Part shown: piece after piece, positions 1 through 14,163 of the stretch
Layout: each line of letters opens with the position of its first letter
Position numbering within the stretch: position 1 is the stretch's first letter
DNA from: Pocillopora verrucosa
Taxonomy: Eukaryota > Cnidaria > Anthozoa > Scleractinia > Pocilloporidae
DNA length: 64,000 nt
NCBI RefSeq assembly: GCF_036669915.1
Contig: NC_089314.1
Coordinates: 2,738,620 to 2,802,619, forward strand
Direction of reading: 5' to 3'
Notes under the pieces: model-generated
What the model saw: only the letters and a program-made list of their open reading frames with translations
What the model was told of the DNA's origin: nothing
The model's database searches: none
Made by a program: the position numbers and the translations under genes

Positions 1-450
1 TTCCCTGATCCCCCCCTTGCCGTATCAAACGACAAAAGTATTATCCTGAGATCTGAGAGTATTCGTGGGGCACTCCCCAGGGATTGGTGACACTAGCTCG
101 TGTTTGATCCCTGACATACCTCTTTGACCTACTGGAGGTATCATCGAGTACCTAGCTCGACTCATTTTTGCCAGGATATTTACATATATACAACGGTATA
201 ATAATTAAAGTTTTAAAATTATATTTACACTTCTATTTACAGCAGTATTTACAATAAATAAAAGTTGTAATTGAGCGGTTTATATGTACAATTCTATCTA
301 CACTGAGGGTTGCAGAGGTCAGGATTTGTTTGGAGGCCCGCCTCCTTCGGAAAAAGTTTTTGACCACTTGACCACTCCTTTCTGAGCCAGGATGTGTTTT
401 AACACGTTATGTTCCCGTAACAAAGCAATACTTCTGGCCTCAGCGATCGC
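1..450. repeat. Array-unit 3' flank repeat, copy 1
   Basis: This block closely matches 27457-27790 and 30815-31266. In those two places it directly follows the 3' flank of a subgroup A receptor, so the window probably opens just downstream of another receptor unit. The shared text includes the run around 'caacggtataataattaaag' and a GC-richer stretch near 400-450. Short ORFs inside are not conserved between copies and I see no gene. Confidence 0.75.
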
Positions 451-877
451 CCACGGCCTGCGTGACGATCCTGTGAAGCGCCTAGACTGGAGTCATTTTC
501 AAAGGGCAAGTCACCCTGTCTGGAAAATTGGGAGGCCCTGGCACTGTTCGTCCGGAGGCGGACGAAGTCACTATCTCTTTAATCATGCTGAAGTCTACCA
601 CGTGGCGCCTAACGTGGTGATCTGTCCTGCAGACGTTTCTAACCTCATGGCGCATCATGATAAGCAGCTGTTTTAGCACATAATCTTCCCGAAACAAATA
701 GCAATACTTAATAACCCTCCTATCAAGACGCGCCCCTGCTTCCTAAAAAATCTCCGTCGAGCGCTTCCTGATGGTCCCAGACCTGAAACATTGTCCATCA
801 TCTTTAACGAATGATTGGTCCCCTTCTTCCTGGGCAAAGTGAGGCCTGATGTTACTGGTATAAATTGACATCCACCT
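451..877. other. Intergenic, no gene recognised
   Basis: Short overlapping ORFs occur on both strands but lack recognisable motifs or splice signals. Part of the text near 660-715 loosely repeats the text near 400-430. Confidence 0.5.
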
Positions 878-1615
878 GTGCAGCGTCTTATCTGCCGGAC
901 AATGGCGGCTCGTTGTCTTGTGATGGTCGACAAGCAACGTCCACGTCTGTCAACGTATAGACTCTTAAATATGTACCAAGCTCTTATAGCTCCTTACCTA
1001 ACATACGGTCTGACAGTATGGGATCAGGCTTGTAAATCTTACCTTGACAAGCTCCTAAAGTTGCAGAAACGAGCTCTTCGCTATTTCAGATCTATTTTAA
1101 GATATATCTAATGTTCATTCTTACAATACACGTTCTTCTGCCTCTAATAACTTCTATTTAAAACCTTCTAGGCTATCCGTTCAAGCGAATTCCTTCTCTC
1201 GAATAGGAGTAAAATTGTGGAATGTTATACCTCAAGCATTAAGAAATCTTTCCAAAAATGCGTTTAAAAGAAAACTCAAACAAATTTTATTCAACATATT
1301 ACGTTCCCAAGACTCTTAAAAAGATTTTTCTGAGATTTTACAAAATGTAAAATCCTGGTAATACTTCTCCTGATCTGTCCTGACCATTTTTATAAACAGT
1401 AGCTGTACCTTTAATATTTTTAATTAGGTCAATGTAACGGTTTTTTCTTGTTGTTACTTAATACTGTCTCTTTGCCTTCTACTTTTTAGTTCTGTTTTTA
1501 ACATATCTTTGTAGTTCGGTTATTAAGGCATGACCTGCCTAGATTAGCCTTTGCTAGTTGCGGGCATGCCCTTTCCTGTAAAATTTAATCGGAAATTAAT
1601 AAAGTGTGTGTGTAT
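878..1615 (+). mobile_element. Non-LTR (LINE) retrotransposon 3' remnant
   Basis: The frame from 878 to 1111 encodes the end of a LINE reverse transcriptase, with text such as YQALIAPYLTYGLTVWDQAC and LDKLLKLQKRALRYF. It shifts frame at about 1108 and continues to 1319 with the usual tail (HSYNTRSSASNNFYLK, then FSRIGVKLWNVIPQALRN). A 3' untranslated region follows and ends near the GT-rich run at about 1600-1612. The catalytic part of the enzyme and everything 5' of it are missing, so the copy is 5' truncated, frameshifted and dead. It abuts a receptor pseudogene within a few bases. The family (CR1/L2/jockey-like) is inferred from the tail motif only. Confidence 0.8.
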
Positions 1616-1620
1616 ATGTA

Positions 1621-2203
1621 AAAAATTGTGAAGAAGAACCACTACAAGTAGATTTTTTCGCCCCGCAGATCTAAGATATGGTTGAGTTGCTTGTGGCTTT
1701 CCCAAGCACTTTACCTGTTCATTGCCCGAGTCACAAATTCGGCAAAAATTTATTCGTTCATTATTGTATCGCTGTCGGATTGCTTCTTGTTTTACCATTA
1801 AGTATCGGTATTTCAGTTATTACAAGATATTTCTCAAAACCAATGAGCATCAACATAATGTAGTCTCGTGGCCACAGAACAGGACTGAAAATGGTTCAGT
1901 AACCAACTCATTGAAAGAAATAAACATTAATCGGGTACTGTTACACGTGGCCGCAGGCTTTTTGTGTTGCTGGATACCAATGTGGGCACTCACTCTCTGG
2001 TTTCGATTTTCCTTTGAAACCTGCGCAAGAATTGCAGTTTTGCTAGCACATTTCCTCTACTATTTTAGTGCATTTCGAAAGCAATTTCAGAACCTTCTCG
2101 TTGTCACCGTGAAAAGGCAAGAGATCTGCGAAATGTAGCTGCCTTAATTAATGAAAAGGAAATTGTAAAACATGAGGGCAAAGCGAACGTACAAGTCTTG
2201 TAG
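1621..2203 (+). pseudogene. Class A GPCR pseudogene, subgroup C (copy 1)
   Basis: This is the second half of a melatonin-receptor-like class A receptor. It starts in intracellular loop 2, just after NRY, and runs through TM4-TM6 to the C-terminus. TM6 is intact (FLCCWIPMWAL), but about 60-70 bases of extracellular loop 2 are missing, there are frame changes near 1650-1800, and the TM7 segment carrying NPxxY is deleted (text jumps from YYFSA to FRKQF near 2070). The tail reads on in another frame (RNVAALINEKEIVKHEGK) to a stop at 2203. The 5' half is absent: a LINE 3' end sits where TM1-TM3 should be. Its sequence differs from the A and B receptors here, so it marks a third subgroup. Confidence 0.85.
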
Positions 2204-5200
2204 ATTTTCAAAGTTTCTGATATAACATCCTATCCGCTAAAAGTATAAGGGAACGTAACTTGTGTAATGTTTCGCAGAAATGTTCATGATATTTCCCGCT
2301 ATAATTGTCGAATTAGTACAAACATATCAGAATACAGTAAGTTGGTACAGTATATTCCTCGTATGCCAGATCTCTTCAAAGGAAAATTTTTAATCCTATA
2401 TACACTGTATCAGAACAGAAACCACCAACACCCTCCCTTCCCATAGGAAAAAAAACAGAGCCAGGTAATTTCTACGTATAGGAAAATATATGAATGCGCA
2501 CCTTTGATTAAGACCCCATTCACACCAGCAAAAAATGTTTAATTTGAACGGGATTCAGTGTGATGAAATTCAGAAACGGAGAACTGAGAAACTGAACTTT
2601 CAATAATATTTAAGTTATCGCTGACTTATAATTCATTGTGCTAAACTTGAAGTCGACAGATGTAAATAAACTCATAATCATTAGAATGAATAAACGGCTC
2701 CCCAAAAAATTTAAAATTTCAGAAAGTTAAAATTTCAAATGTTATATTAGAACCTCAAGCATCTTTTTAAATCGTTGAGTGACAACGGCTTTAAACTCTG
2801 GCCCCTATCCATCGGATAGTGAGGCTCTATGAGTAAGTAAATATACTAAAAGGGATAATTTCCACATGAAATAAGTAATTTGACATAAATAAAAGATTGA
2901 GTTGCACTTTACCAGCCTCAAAATGTGGTATTAGTATTCATGCGTCCATTTTTAAGATAGCTACGCGTAGGAAACTTTTGTGAGTCCCTCGAGGATCGTC
3001 GGCCCTCAGAAAATTTAAAGTCAATTCAGTCATGATTCAGAAAAAAAAAATTAATCCTTTCACGCACTCAAGAAAATGTTGATATTATGACGCGCCGCCT
3101 TACCCGTGACATTTTTATGACAAAGGACGCTTCTACTTATTTTGTCTAGGTGTGAGCTTGGGTCTTGAAATAAATTTATCTCATGAAATTTTCTTTACCT
3201 AGGGACATTTTTATGACGAAGGACGCTATATAAGACGGTATTTTGCTGCTTCTATCGAGTGAGATTGTGTCTTGAACTAATTTTATCTCATGAAAAAAAA
3301 TTATGTAAATCAGAAATTTATCCGTGACTCTTAATGGCACAATTCTAAAACCGCTTTTGTCTCCCCAAACCTAGACAAAATTCGTTTAGTAAGGAAGATT
3401 GATTACAAAGATCTTTAAGCTGTTCTCTACATTGTTAGGCTTGATAGGTGCGGTGTCCAAGCAAGCAAATTTAATATTCACAAAATTACGAGACAACCAA
3501 CGACATATAACCTACACACAAAAGTCTCGTATTCGGTGCACACCTAACCTTAACTACCGTCTAAACATTAGCATTTGTAATTTGACAAATACATGACATT
3601 TTGACAAGTATGCCACTCCTTGACAGCTATGATACAATAGAGATGAAGAAAACTAGTTTCACTTCACGTGTTCGTGAAAGATAAGCGGACCAAAACATAA
3701 ACTGAAGGACAGTAGTGAGCAGAAATAAGAAAATAAGCCACGCCCTTCGATGAATCGCAATTTCCTGCTCTGACTCGAAAAAGGAAAGGAAGAATTTTTA
3801 TCGTATAATATTTTTTTTGTGGTTATCCCCGCGCACGCCAGGCTTCGCGTCCTATTTGAGTAAACACAAGCTTTTCGAAATATTCAAAAGTTATTCATGA
3901 TCATATGATGAAATGCTAATTGACTGAGTCAAGTCATACATAATCCTTATTTACAAATATGAAGTTACCGTTTTTCCCAAGTTAGAAACCTTTGTTAAAC
4001 ACCGCAATTTTTATGATAGTTAACATTTATCAGTCGGAGCAGCTGAATTTTCACAACTTCAGTGTTTTTCTTGCAAAATGACAGTTTTTTCAAGGGCTTG
4101 AGGGCTATGCCGAATAATAGACAATTCATTCTTTTTTAATACCTCGCCTTTCAACTTACCACCTGTTACAAGTTACACGTGACAATAGGCCAGTTATGTA
4201 ACTAATAAAAATGCTGATGAAAATTCGCAATCAAGCTCACGCAAGTAAAGAGTAATTTTCTGGGGTTATCTTTCAATGAAAAATACGAAGTATTTCGAAA
4301 ACGGCAAACTTATATACACTTCGGCAGAATAAAAAAAATTATTTTTTTTCTTGAAATCATAGTTAAACATACAGATGTTTCAGTCTTTACTGCATTTGTT
4401 TAGGCTTTCGATCAGCAACTGTGTGTCTTGCAGACGTCACTATGAGGAAGTTAAAAATACATCAAAAACTCCTGGCCCTTCCGCTGTTACCTTATGGGCA
4501 TAGACATAAGAAAGCCTATCTTACTTTGAAAGTTTGTAGAAAATGAACAGAAATTGTGTTATTTTTGCACTAAGAAGAGCCTCAATTTGGATTAGGCAAT
4601 CGTGAACTTTGGAAACAAATGTTAATTAGCCTCTTCAATACCGTTTTGGGGAAATTTTCCTGTGGAATTAAGGTTAGTTACAGATAAGATCTCAAGTAAT
4701 CCGTTTTTCGCTTTTTAAACCTAATTTTTAGCTCTAAAAAAAAGCCACACTCTCTGCACTGTGACGGGTAAAGACTGGTAGAGAGACAATAATTCCAACC
4801 TTGCAAGGAAGTTTCACCGCGTTGAGCTATTATAAATACCGTCCCATATTCTTCTGTGGTCTGACTTGTTTTCATCGAATCTCAGCGTAAGGTAAAGCTT
4901 GCGCTAGGTCTAATTAGAATTATCAGTGAATGCTTAAACTGGCAAAAACTTTTGCTTGGATCGCGGACACTACACAAAATTGTCACAAACTCCTCGCATA
5001 AGAAAATTCGAAATACGCGACTAACTCGCAGCCAGCTGTTCCTTGAAGCAAATAAAATGAGAGCTTTAGAGTTCTTCACAAACGATTTTGAGAAATTTGG
5101 TCAAGCTCTCGTGAGACAAAGTTGAAAACTAACGGCGCCACAGATAAATTCAGCAGCACATTCGTGACCTTATCAGATGATTATTTTTCTTCAAATATTT

Positions 5201-6969
5201 TTGGCGTGGGAAACAGGGAGTGAAGTAATCTTCTCTCTTTCTCGAGTAGAGAAGTAAAACTCCACATGTACATTTATTTATCAATTGCTTTCGCCATCTT
5301 TGCGGAAAGTCATTAAGCAACACACCGCACTTTCAATCGTTTTACCAAATTAATAACCAACTTAAAATATTTGGAGAACCGTGTTACTGGAAAAGATTGT
5401 GAATCACTCGCCTCTTACTTGGGATTAACAACTTTTCGAGTGTTTTCACAACGTTCCGAGTGGGGTATTATGCTGGTAAACCGACAGAAAGTGTGGTTTA
5501 TTGCTTTTATAAAATAAACTTAAAGCAAAACATATTGTTTCATATTTCTCTGGGTTACCGTGCGATAAAAGATAGGTTTTTGACCAACCTCGTTTATTTA
5601 TAAAGCTTGATGACACAACGGTCTGACCGGCTTTAGGAACATCTCGCTCGATTCTGTGTATGAACGCTGGAAGTTACATGGACCCTCTATAAAAACAGTT
5701 TTAAGTAAGGGAAGATACGACGACTATTCAATAAAAAGATTGCTTCTAACTTTAAACTGGTTAATAAAGCTTTCATTTATTCATGTTTCTATCTATTCAC
5801 ACTGAATTCAGGGTTGACTGAAAACGCAAAAGAGTTTCAGAAATAGAATGACATATCTTGACACTTCCCTAAATGATACCCCAACCGAAGGCAATAAATG
5901 ATAACTGTCTTGTTTATAATCCAATTTTATTTTCTTCAGTCAAATTTATTCAGACGTTGTCAAAATACATCTTTTTGAGCCCATCTGCATTGTTCAAGAT
6001 TGGTTGAAAGAAAGGAGAATTTTCAAAATTTAGCTTGAAAGCTTGCATGGACAGCCTAATTTTTCGATCGATTTCAATTCAAGCGAAACTTTCAATTACT
6101 GAAATAATTTATTTAGGCGACGAAAGTTTGAAGGAAGCCCTATAAATGATCGTCAATTTCAAACTTAAATTATTTATGAAAATTAACGTCCTCTGTAACA
6201 GGAAAAATATGAGGATAAGGAAAAAATATAAAAGTAATATGAATTGGCGCCTTCAGCTGATATGTTCGATCCAAGCTTCATAAGAAGTAAATATGGAAAC
6301 GAACCAGTGGAAGTTTTCGGCAGACTGGTTGTAACGACAATTATGACAATAATGATAATATTAACAATGATGAGGAAAACGATGATTATGATGGTAATCA
6401 CAAAATAGCAAACCAGGACCTAAGAAATAGAACAGGTTTGTCGCCTTAAATTTATCTTCAAACGATATCTTGTCATTAATACTGTCACCGTCTAATTTGA
6501 ATAAATTGTAAGCAGTTGCTTGCGCCAACATAAACAAAATGCTCATTGCATGTACTGAGTATATGGATAGCTTATATCTGTGGCAGATTAAAAAAAGTAT
6601 CCGTTGATTGCAACGGGAGACAACACAACTGCACAAGGTTAAAACTCGAACGGAAACATCAAATAAGTTTATTTTTCCGGTGAGAAATGGCTTGCGGTTT
6701 GGTTTTACGGAAGACTTGGAAACACATGCTAAATAAAACACCTGCATTTTATCTACCAAATTAAAAAAAAAAAGGTGGTATGAGCTTCTCTAACAATACA
6801 AACACTCTATCGGGAAGGATTATTTAGCTGATAGAAATGCGTAGGCATTTTACGAGTTACCAGTATGATGTTTTATATACAGTGTGTTCTTACCTAGTCG
6901 TTAGAGTTGAAATATCAGGGAGGTATTCAAAGCAATTATATGTTAGGATAGGTAATCACATGATTTCGA

Positions 6970-7004
<35 letters not shown>

Positions 7005-7038
7005 ATTAGTCTTTGAGATAGACTTAGTCTTATTGTCT

Positions 7039-7310
7039 TTGAGATAGACACGAGCTTATCATAATTGTGCAGGTCACAGGTACGCAACTGAAATAAAAAA
7101 AGCCAATAAGTAAACGAACATATAAATGAATAACTAGATAAATAATCAAAAGAAGATTTCGAAAGATTTATAGACTTATAGCCTTTGAAATAGACACGAG
7201 ATAGCTTATCATAATTGTGCAGGTCACAGGTCACGCGGTTGAAATTAAGCCAATAAGTAAACGAGCATATAAATAAAGAATATTTCGAAAGTTCGTAAAC
7301 CCTGAGAGCG
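7039..7310. repeat. Local tandem duplication of about 145-150 bp, two copies
   Basis: The text 'atagacacgagcttatcata' with its flanks (at about 7045) recurs near 7190 with a 4-base insertion. The following block ('gccaataagtaaacgaacat' versus 'gccaataagtaaacgagcat') is also repeated. It lies just upstream of the first receptor, in the presumed 5' intron, and is found once only in the other units. Confidence 0.75.
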
Positions 7311-7444
7311 AATTAAAGGCGCGGATGATGTAGTTTGCTGGGAAAGAGGGAATCCATTATTTTCACCTAATTAATTTTCATCTCTGTTCATTTGCCTGTT
7401 TATTCATTTATTCAATTATTTGCTCTTTAATTTATTTTATTTTC

Positions 7445-7446
7445 AG
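7445..7446 (+). promoter_or_regulatory. Predicted 3' splice site upstream of receptor start
   Basis: A T-rich tract ends in 'ttattttcag', eight bases before the ATG at 7455. The same arrangement occurs before every receptor start here (14154-14155, 24999-25000, 39750-39751, 53927-53928 and the 45816 relic). This implies a non-coding first exon spliced to the single coding exon. That exon was not located. Confidence 0.65.
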
Positions 7447-7454
7447 AAGGTGCT

Positions 7455-8469
7455 ATGTTAAACTCAGAGCTACCAAGTCGAAGCGTACCTATTGTCATAA
7501 CTGAGGCAAGTATTTGCATTGCATTGTGCATCATAAGCATTATTGGAAACAGTCTGGTTTGTATAGCAGCACACAGAAACTCAAACCTGCGATCAACCAC
7601 CAACCTGTATATCATTGCTTTAGCTGTCAGCGATCTGCTGTGTGGAATAGTACAGATGCCGTTAACTTCTGCCACGCTTATCATCGGTAGATGGGTCTTT
7701 GGCGACGCCCTATGCCAATTTCAAGGCTTTGTTGATGCATTTGCCTATAATATTACCGTCAGCAACCCTTGGTTTGACAGCGTTTAACCGCTACATGAAA
7801 ATTGTAAAGACAAGCCATTACAAGAAGATTTTTTCGCCCCGCAGATCTAAGATATGGTTGAGTTGCTTGTGGCTTTCCTTTGCACTTTACCTGCTGATTG
7901 TCCGTGTCACAAATTGGGCTAAAATCGATTTTATTCAAGGCTTAGCACTGTGCTGCATTGATTACCCAACCAGTGAAAGTCAAATCTTTCATTATTGCAT
8001 CACTATTGGATTACTTTTTGTCTTACCGTTGTGTGTCGGCATTTTCAGTTATTATAAGATATTTCTGAAAACCCATGAGCATCAACAGAATGTGGTGTCA
8101 TCGCTACGGAACTGTATTGACAATACTGCAATAAGCAACACAGTGAAAGAAATAAAGCTTACTCGAATGTTGATCCTTGTGGCAGCGGGATTTTTGTGTT
8201 GCTGGATACCAATGTGGGCACTTTTCCTCTGGTTTAGTTTTTCCCCTGAGACCAGCTCAAGAATTACAACATTGATTGTCACTTTTTTATTTAATTTGAG
8301 TGCTTCAATCAATCCTATTATTTATGCTTTCACAAATGGCGAGTTCCAAAGGGAATTTCGCAAACTGCTCTGTTGCCGCCGTGAAAGGCCAAGAATTGTG
8401 CCAAAGAAAGCTGCTGCGTTTACTGGTAACGACCTCGTCGAACGAGAGGAACAAGAAGCAAACTTTTAA
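7455..8469 (+). pseudogene. Class A GPCR, subgroup A, full length with one frameshift
   Basis: A rhodopsin-family receptor, melatonin-receptor-like by its NRY motif. Frame 1 (7455-7787) covers the short N-terminus, TM1 (IIGNSLV), TM2 (LAVSDLL) and the start of TM3 (DALCQFQGF). Near 7757-7765 one extra base relative to 14164 and 25009 ('accgtcagcaac' versus 'accccagcaac') shifts the frame. The second frame then runs unbroken through NRYMKIVK, TM4-TM6 (FLCCWIPMW) and TM7 (INPIIYAF) to the tail ending EEQEANF at 8469. Apart from that base it would give about 337 residues, the same as its paralogues. With the shift, translation stops in TM3, so it is a young pseudogene or an assembly error. The start is fixed by the splice site eight bases upstream. 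Confidence 0.85.
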
Positions 8470-10237
<1,768 letters not shown>

Positions 10238-13200
10238 ATATACACACCGTATCAGAACCGAAACCACCAACACCCTTCCTTCCCATAGGAAAAAAAAACC
10301 AGAACCTGGTAATTTCTTCGTATAGGAAAATATACGAATGCACGCCTTTTATTAAGACCCCATTCACACCAGCAAAAAACGTTTAATTTAAATGGGATTT
10401 AGCGTGATGAAATTCAGACACAGAGAACTGAAAAATTGAACTTTCAATAGTATTTAAGTAACCGCTGACTTGTAATTTCATCGTGCTAAACTTGAAGTCG
10501 ACAGATGTTGGTTTAAGATTCTTCTATGAAAAAAAAAATTTAAATCGTGTTTAAGAAAACTGCTTAAAACATTTTTAAGCTTTGTTGTGAATTGGGTATT
10601 AGTTGCATGGGAAGGAAATGATGAAGCAGTAGGCGAATTAAAACGTTTGACGCAAACCTGCATCCCAAATATGCTTTCTCCTAAATAAACTCACAATCAT
10701 CAGAATGAATAAACGGCTCATCAAAAATCATTATCACTAATCTATTCATGATTCCCTGATAGCAATTAAAATTTCAAGTGTTATGTTAGAGCCTCAAGCA
10801 TCTTTTTTAATAGTTGAGTGGCCATGGCTTGGAACTCTTGGCCCCTATCCATCGGATAGTGAGGTTCTATGAGTACGTAAACTCCACATGTAATAAGTAA
10901 TTTACCATAAATAAAAGATTAATTTACACTTTACCAGCCTCAAAATGTGTTATCAAGGCGTCAATTTTTAAGACAGCTATACGCAAAGAAAACCTTAGTG
11001 AGTCCCGCGAGGATCGTCGGTTGTCAGAAAATTTAAAGTCAATTCATTATAACATAGCTAGTAAATTTGTCTAATCAAATTCAATTGCGTGAGCGCGCTT
11101 CATATTCCTATTGTGCACGCTCATGACGTCAGCAAAAAAATCCCTCGAGAAAAAATTTTCTCCGCAATTTTTACTATTAAAAAACTGGTTAAGACTTCGG
11201 CGGTAATTTAAGCCAAACATGGAAACAAGATCGTTTTCAGCGAAGCGAAATGTTTTCCTGAAACAAATTATCAACGCACTGAAGCGTAGCAGATGGAATG
11301 TTAAACCTTTTACAACATTTAAACCATTGGGTTGGAAATTTTCAAGAAGCTAGAGTTGCTCGCGGTTACGCCTAAAGCAACTCATAGGCATCTTTCGTGC
11401 TCTCCAAACTTCCCGCGTGCTTCATATCTCGAGGAACGCACGCTGACGTATGAACCAATTGTTATTTTTCACAAGTATACCACTCCTTGACAGCTATGCT
11501 TTAATAGGGATAAAGAAAAGTTGTTTCACTTCACGTGTTCGTGAAAGACAAGCGGACAAAAACATAAACTGACCTACAGTAGTGAGCAGAAATGAGAAAA
11601 TAGCCACGTTCACGCTCTTCGATGAATCGGAATTTTCTGCTCTGACTCGAAAAAGGAAGGAAGAGTTTTTATCGTAGAATCTTTTTTGTAGTAGTTCCCG
11701 CGCACGCCAGTCTATCGCCTCCTATTTAAATAAAAACATACTTTTCGAAATATTAAAAAGTTATTCAGGGTCATTTGATAAAATGCTTCTTGACTGAGTC
11801 AAGTCATACATAATCCCAATTTACACATATGAAGTTACCGCTTTTCCCAGGTTAGAAATCTTTGTTAAACACCGCAGTTTATATGATAGTTTCCATTAAT
11901 CAGTCCGACCAGCTGAATTTTCACAACTTCAGTGTTTTTCTTGCAAAATGACAGTTTTCTCAAGAGCTTGAGGGCTATGCCGACTAATAAACAATTCATT
12001 CTTTTTAATACCTCGCCTTTCAACTTACCACCTGCTACAAGTTACACGTGACAATAGGCCAGATATGTAACTAATAAAAATGCTAATGAAAATTCGCAAT
12101 CAAGCTTACGCAAGTGAAGAGTAATTTTCTGGGGTTATCTTTCAATGAAAAAGACGAAGTATTTCGAAAACGGCAAACTTATATGCACTTCGGCAGAATA
12201 AAAAAACTAATTTTTTTTCATGAAATTATAGTCAAACATACAGATGTTTCAGTCTTTATTGCATTTGTTTAGGCTTTCGTTCAGCAATGTGTGTTTTGCA
12301 GACGTATAAGTATAAAGTAGCCACTTCAATACCGTTTTTGGGAAATTTTCCTGTGGAATTAAGGTTAGTTACAGATAATATCTCCAGTAATACATTTTTT
12401 GCTTTTTAAACCTGATTTTTTTAGCTCTAAAAAAAGCCACACTCTCTGCACTGTGACAGGTAAAGACAAGGAAGTTTGACCGCGTTGAGCCGTCCCATAT
12501 TCTTCTGTGATCTCAATTGTTTCATCGAATCTCAGCGTAAGGTAAAGCTTTCGCTAGGTCTAATTAGAATCATCAGTGAATGCTTAAACTGGCAAAAACT
12601 TTTGCTTGGATCGCGGACAGTACACATAATTGTCACAAACTCCTCGCATAGGAAAATTCGAAGTACGCAACTAACTCGCCGCCAGCTGTCCCTTGAAGCA
12701 AATAAAATGAGAACTTTAATGTTCTTTACTAGAAATTTTGAGAAATTTGGTCGAGCTCTCTGATTCTTATCGTGAGACAAAGTTTAAAGCTAACGGCACC
12801 ACAGATAAATTCAGCAGCACATTCGTGACTTTATCAATCATCGAAGTAAGATGATTATTTGTCTTAAAATATTTTTGGTGTGGGAAACAGGGAGCGAGGT
12901 AATCTTCGAGCGAAACGTTCAATTACTAAAATAATTTATCTAGGCCACAAAAGTGTGAAGGAAATCCTATAAATGATAGGCAATTATAAACTTGAATTAT
13001 ATATGCAAATTAACGTCCTTCTGTAACAACAAAAACATAGAGATACGGAGAAAATATGAAAGTAATATGAATTGACGCCTTCAGCTGATATGTTTGATCC
13101 AAGCTTCATGAGAAGTAAATGTGGAAACAAACTAGTGGAACTTTTCGGCAGACTGGTGTTAACGACAATAATAACAATGATAATATTAACAATGATGAAG

Positions 13201-14155
13201 AAAACGATGATTATGATTGTGATCACAAAATAGCAAAACAGGAACAAAGAAACAGAGAAAACAGGTTTGACGGCTTACATTTATCTTCAGACGTTCGCTT
13301 GTCATTAATACTGTTTCTAATTTGAATAAATTGTAAGTAGTTGCTTACGTCTACATCAACAAAATAGTCATTGCATGTACAGAGTATATGGATAGCTTAT
13401 ATCAGTGGGAGATTAAAAAAAAAATCCGTTGATTGCAAAGGGAGACAATACAACTGTACAAGTTTAAAACTCGAACGGAAATATTAGATATGTTTATTTT
13501 TTCCGTTGAGAAATAACTTGCGGTTTGGACATACAGAAGAATTGGAAACGCATGCTAAATTATACACTTGTATTTAACCTACAAAATGGAAAAGAAAGAA
13601 AGAAAGAAAAAAAAGGTAGTACGAGATTCTCTAGCAATACAGTCACTCGATCAGGAACGATTATTTAGCATATAGAAATGCGTAGGCATTTTACGAGTTA
13701 CTAATATGATGTTTATATTCAGCGTGTTCTTCACTTGTCGTTCAAGTTGAAATATGAGGGTAATATTCAAAGCAATTATATGTTAAGGACGTTATGTGAT
13801 TGTAACGTTGCCGTTAATCTTCATACAGTGAGGTTTATGAAGACGGTCTTCATAAACCTCACTGTTCCCTGGCTTGGTATTGGATAAACTTACAATTCGA
13901 GAAGACGAGACTACGTTGGGTCACGCGGTTGAAAGACAAAAAAGCCAATAAATAAACGAATACATAAATAGATAGATGATTACAAGTATATTTCGACAGT
14001 TCACAAACCCTGAGAGCGAATGAAAGGTGCGGGTGATGTAGTTTGCCGGGAAAGAGGGATATCCATTATTTTCACCAAATTAATTTTCATCTCTGTTCAT
14101 TTATTTGTTTATTCATTTATTCAATTAATTGCTTTTTAATTTCTTCTATTTTCAG
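10238..14155. repeat. Subgroup A unit 2, upstream spacer
   Basis: Aligns with 2399-7446 and 19462-25000. It lacks about 190 bp (near 12308) and about 860 bp (near 12905) found in the other units. Between about 11047 and 11480 it holds text not present in unit 1, starting with 'ttataacatagctagtaaat', a terminus that also occurs in an element at 20761-20855 of unit 3. No gene recognised. The end is the splice site at 14154-14155. Confidence 0.75.
13825..13865. repeat. Perfect inverted repeat, 20-bp arms with 1-bp spacer
   Basis: The arms at 13825-13844 and 13846-13865 are exact reverse complements (first arm 'acagtgaggtttatgaagac'). The same place in unit 3 (24684-24712) has only the right arm, so the left arm was gained here by inverted templated copying or lost there. 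Confidence 0.9.
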
Positions 14156-14163
14156 AAGGTGCC

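Larger units (their letters stand above)
2204..7446. repeat. Subgroup A unit 1, upstream spacer
   Basis: Non-coding as far as I can tell. From about 2399 onward it aligns block by block with 10238-14155 and 19462-25000. Differences include about 860 bp present here (about 5237-6080) but missing from unit 2. A stretch at 4880-5100 is open on both strands in units 1 and 2, but unit 3 carries a 2-base shift there and most differences change amino acids, so I do not call it a gene. The spacer ends in a conserved pyrimidine tract and AG at 7445-7446. Confidence 0.75.

Noticed and set aside
4880..5125. Stretch open on both strands and shared by units 1 and 2 (also 12532-12780), with an acceptor-like start
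   Set aside because: Most differences between copies change amino acids, and unit 3 has a 2-base frameshift at about 22075, so it behaves as neutral spacer.
6183..6401. Ile/Val-rich minus-strand ORFs resembling a membrane peptide (also 12984-13247, 23382-24099)
   Set aside because: They arise from an ACAATAAT-type low-complexity run in the repeated spacer and vary in length and frame between units.
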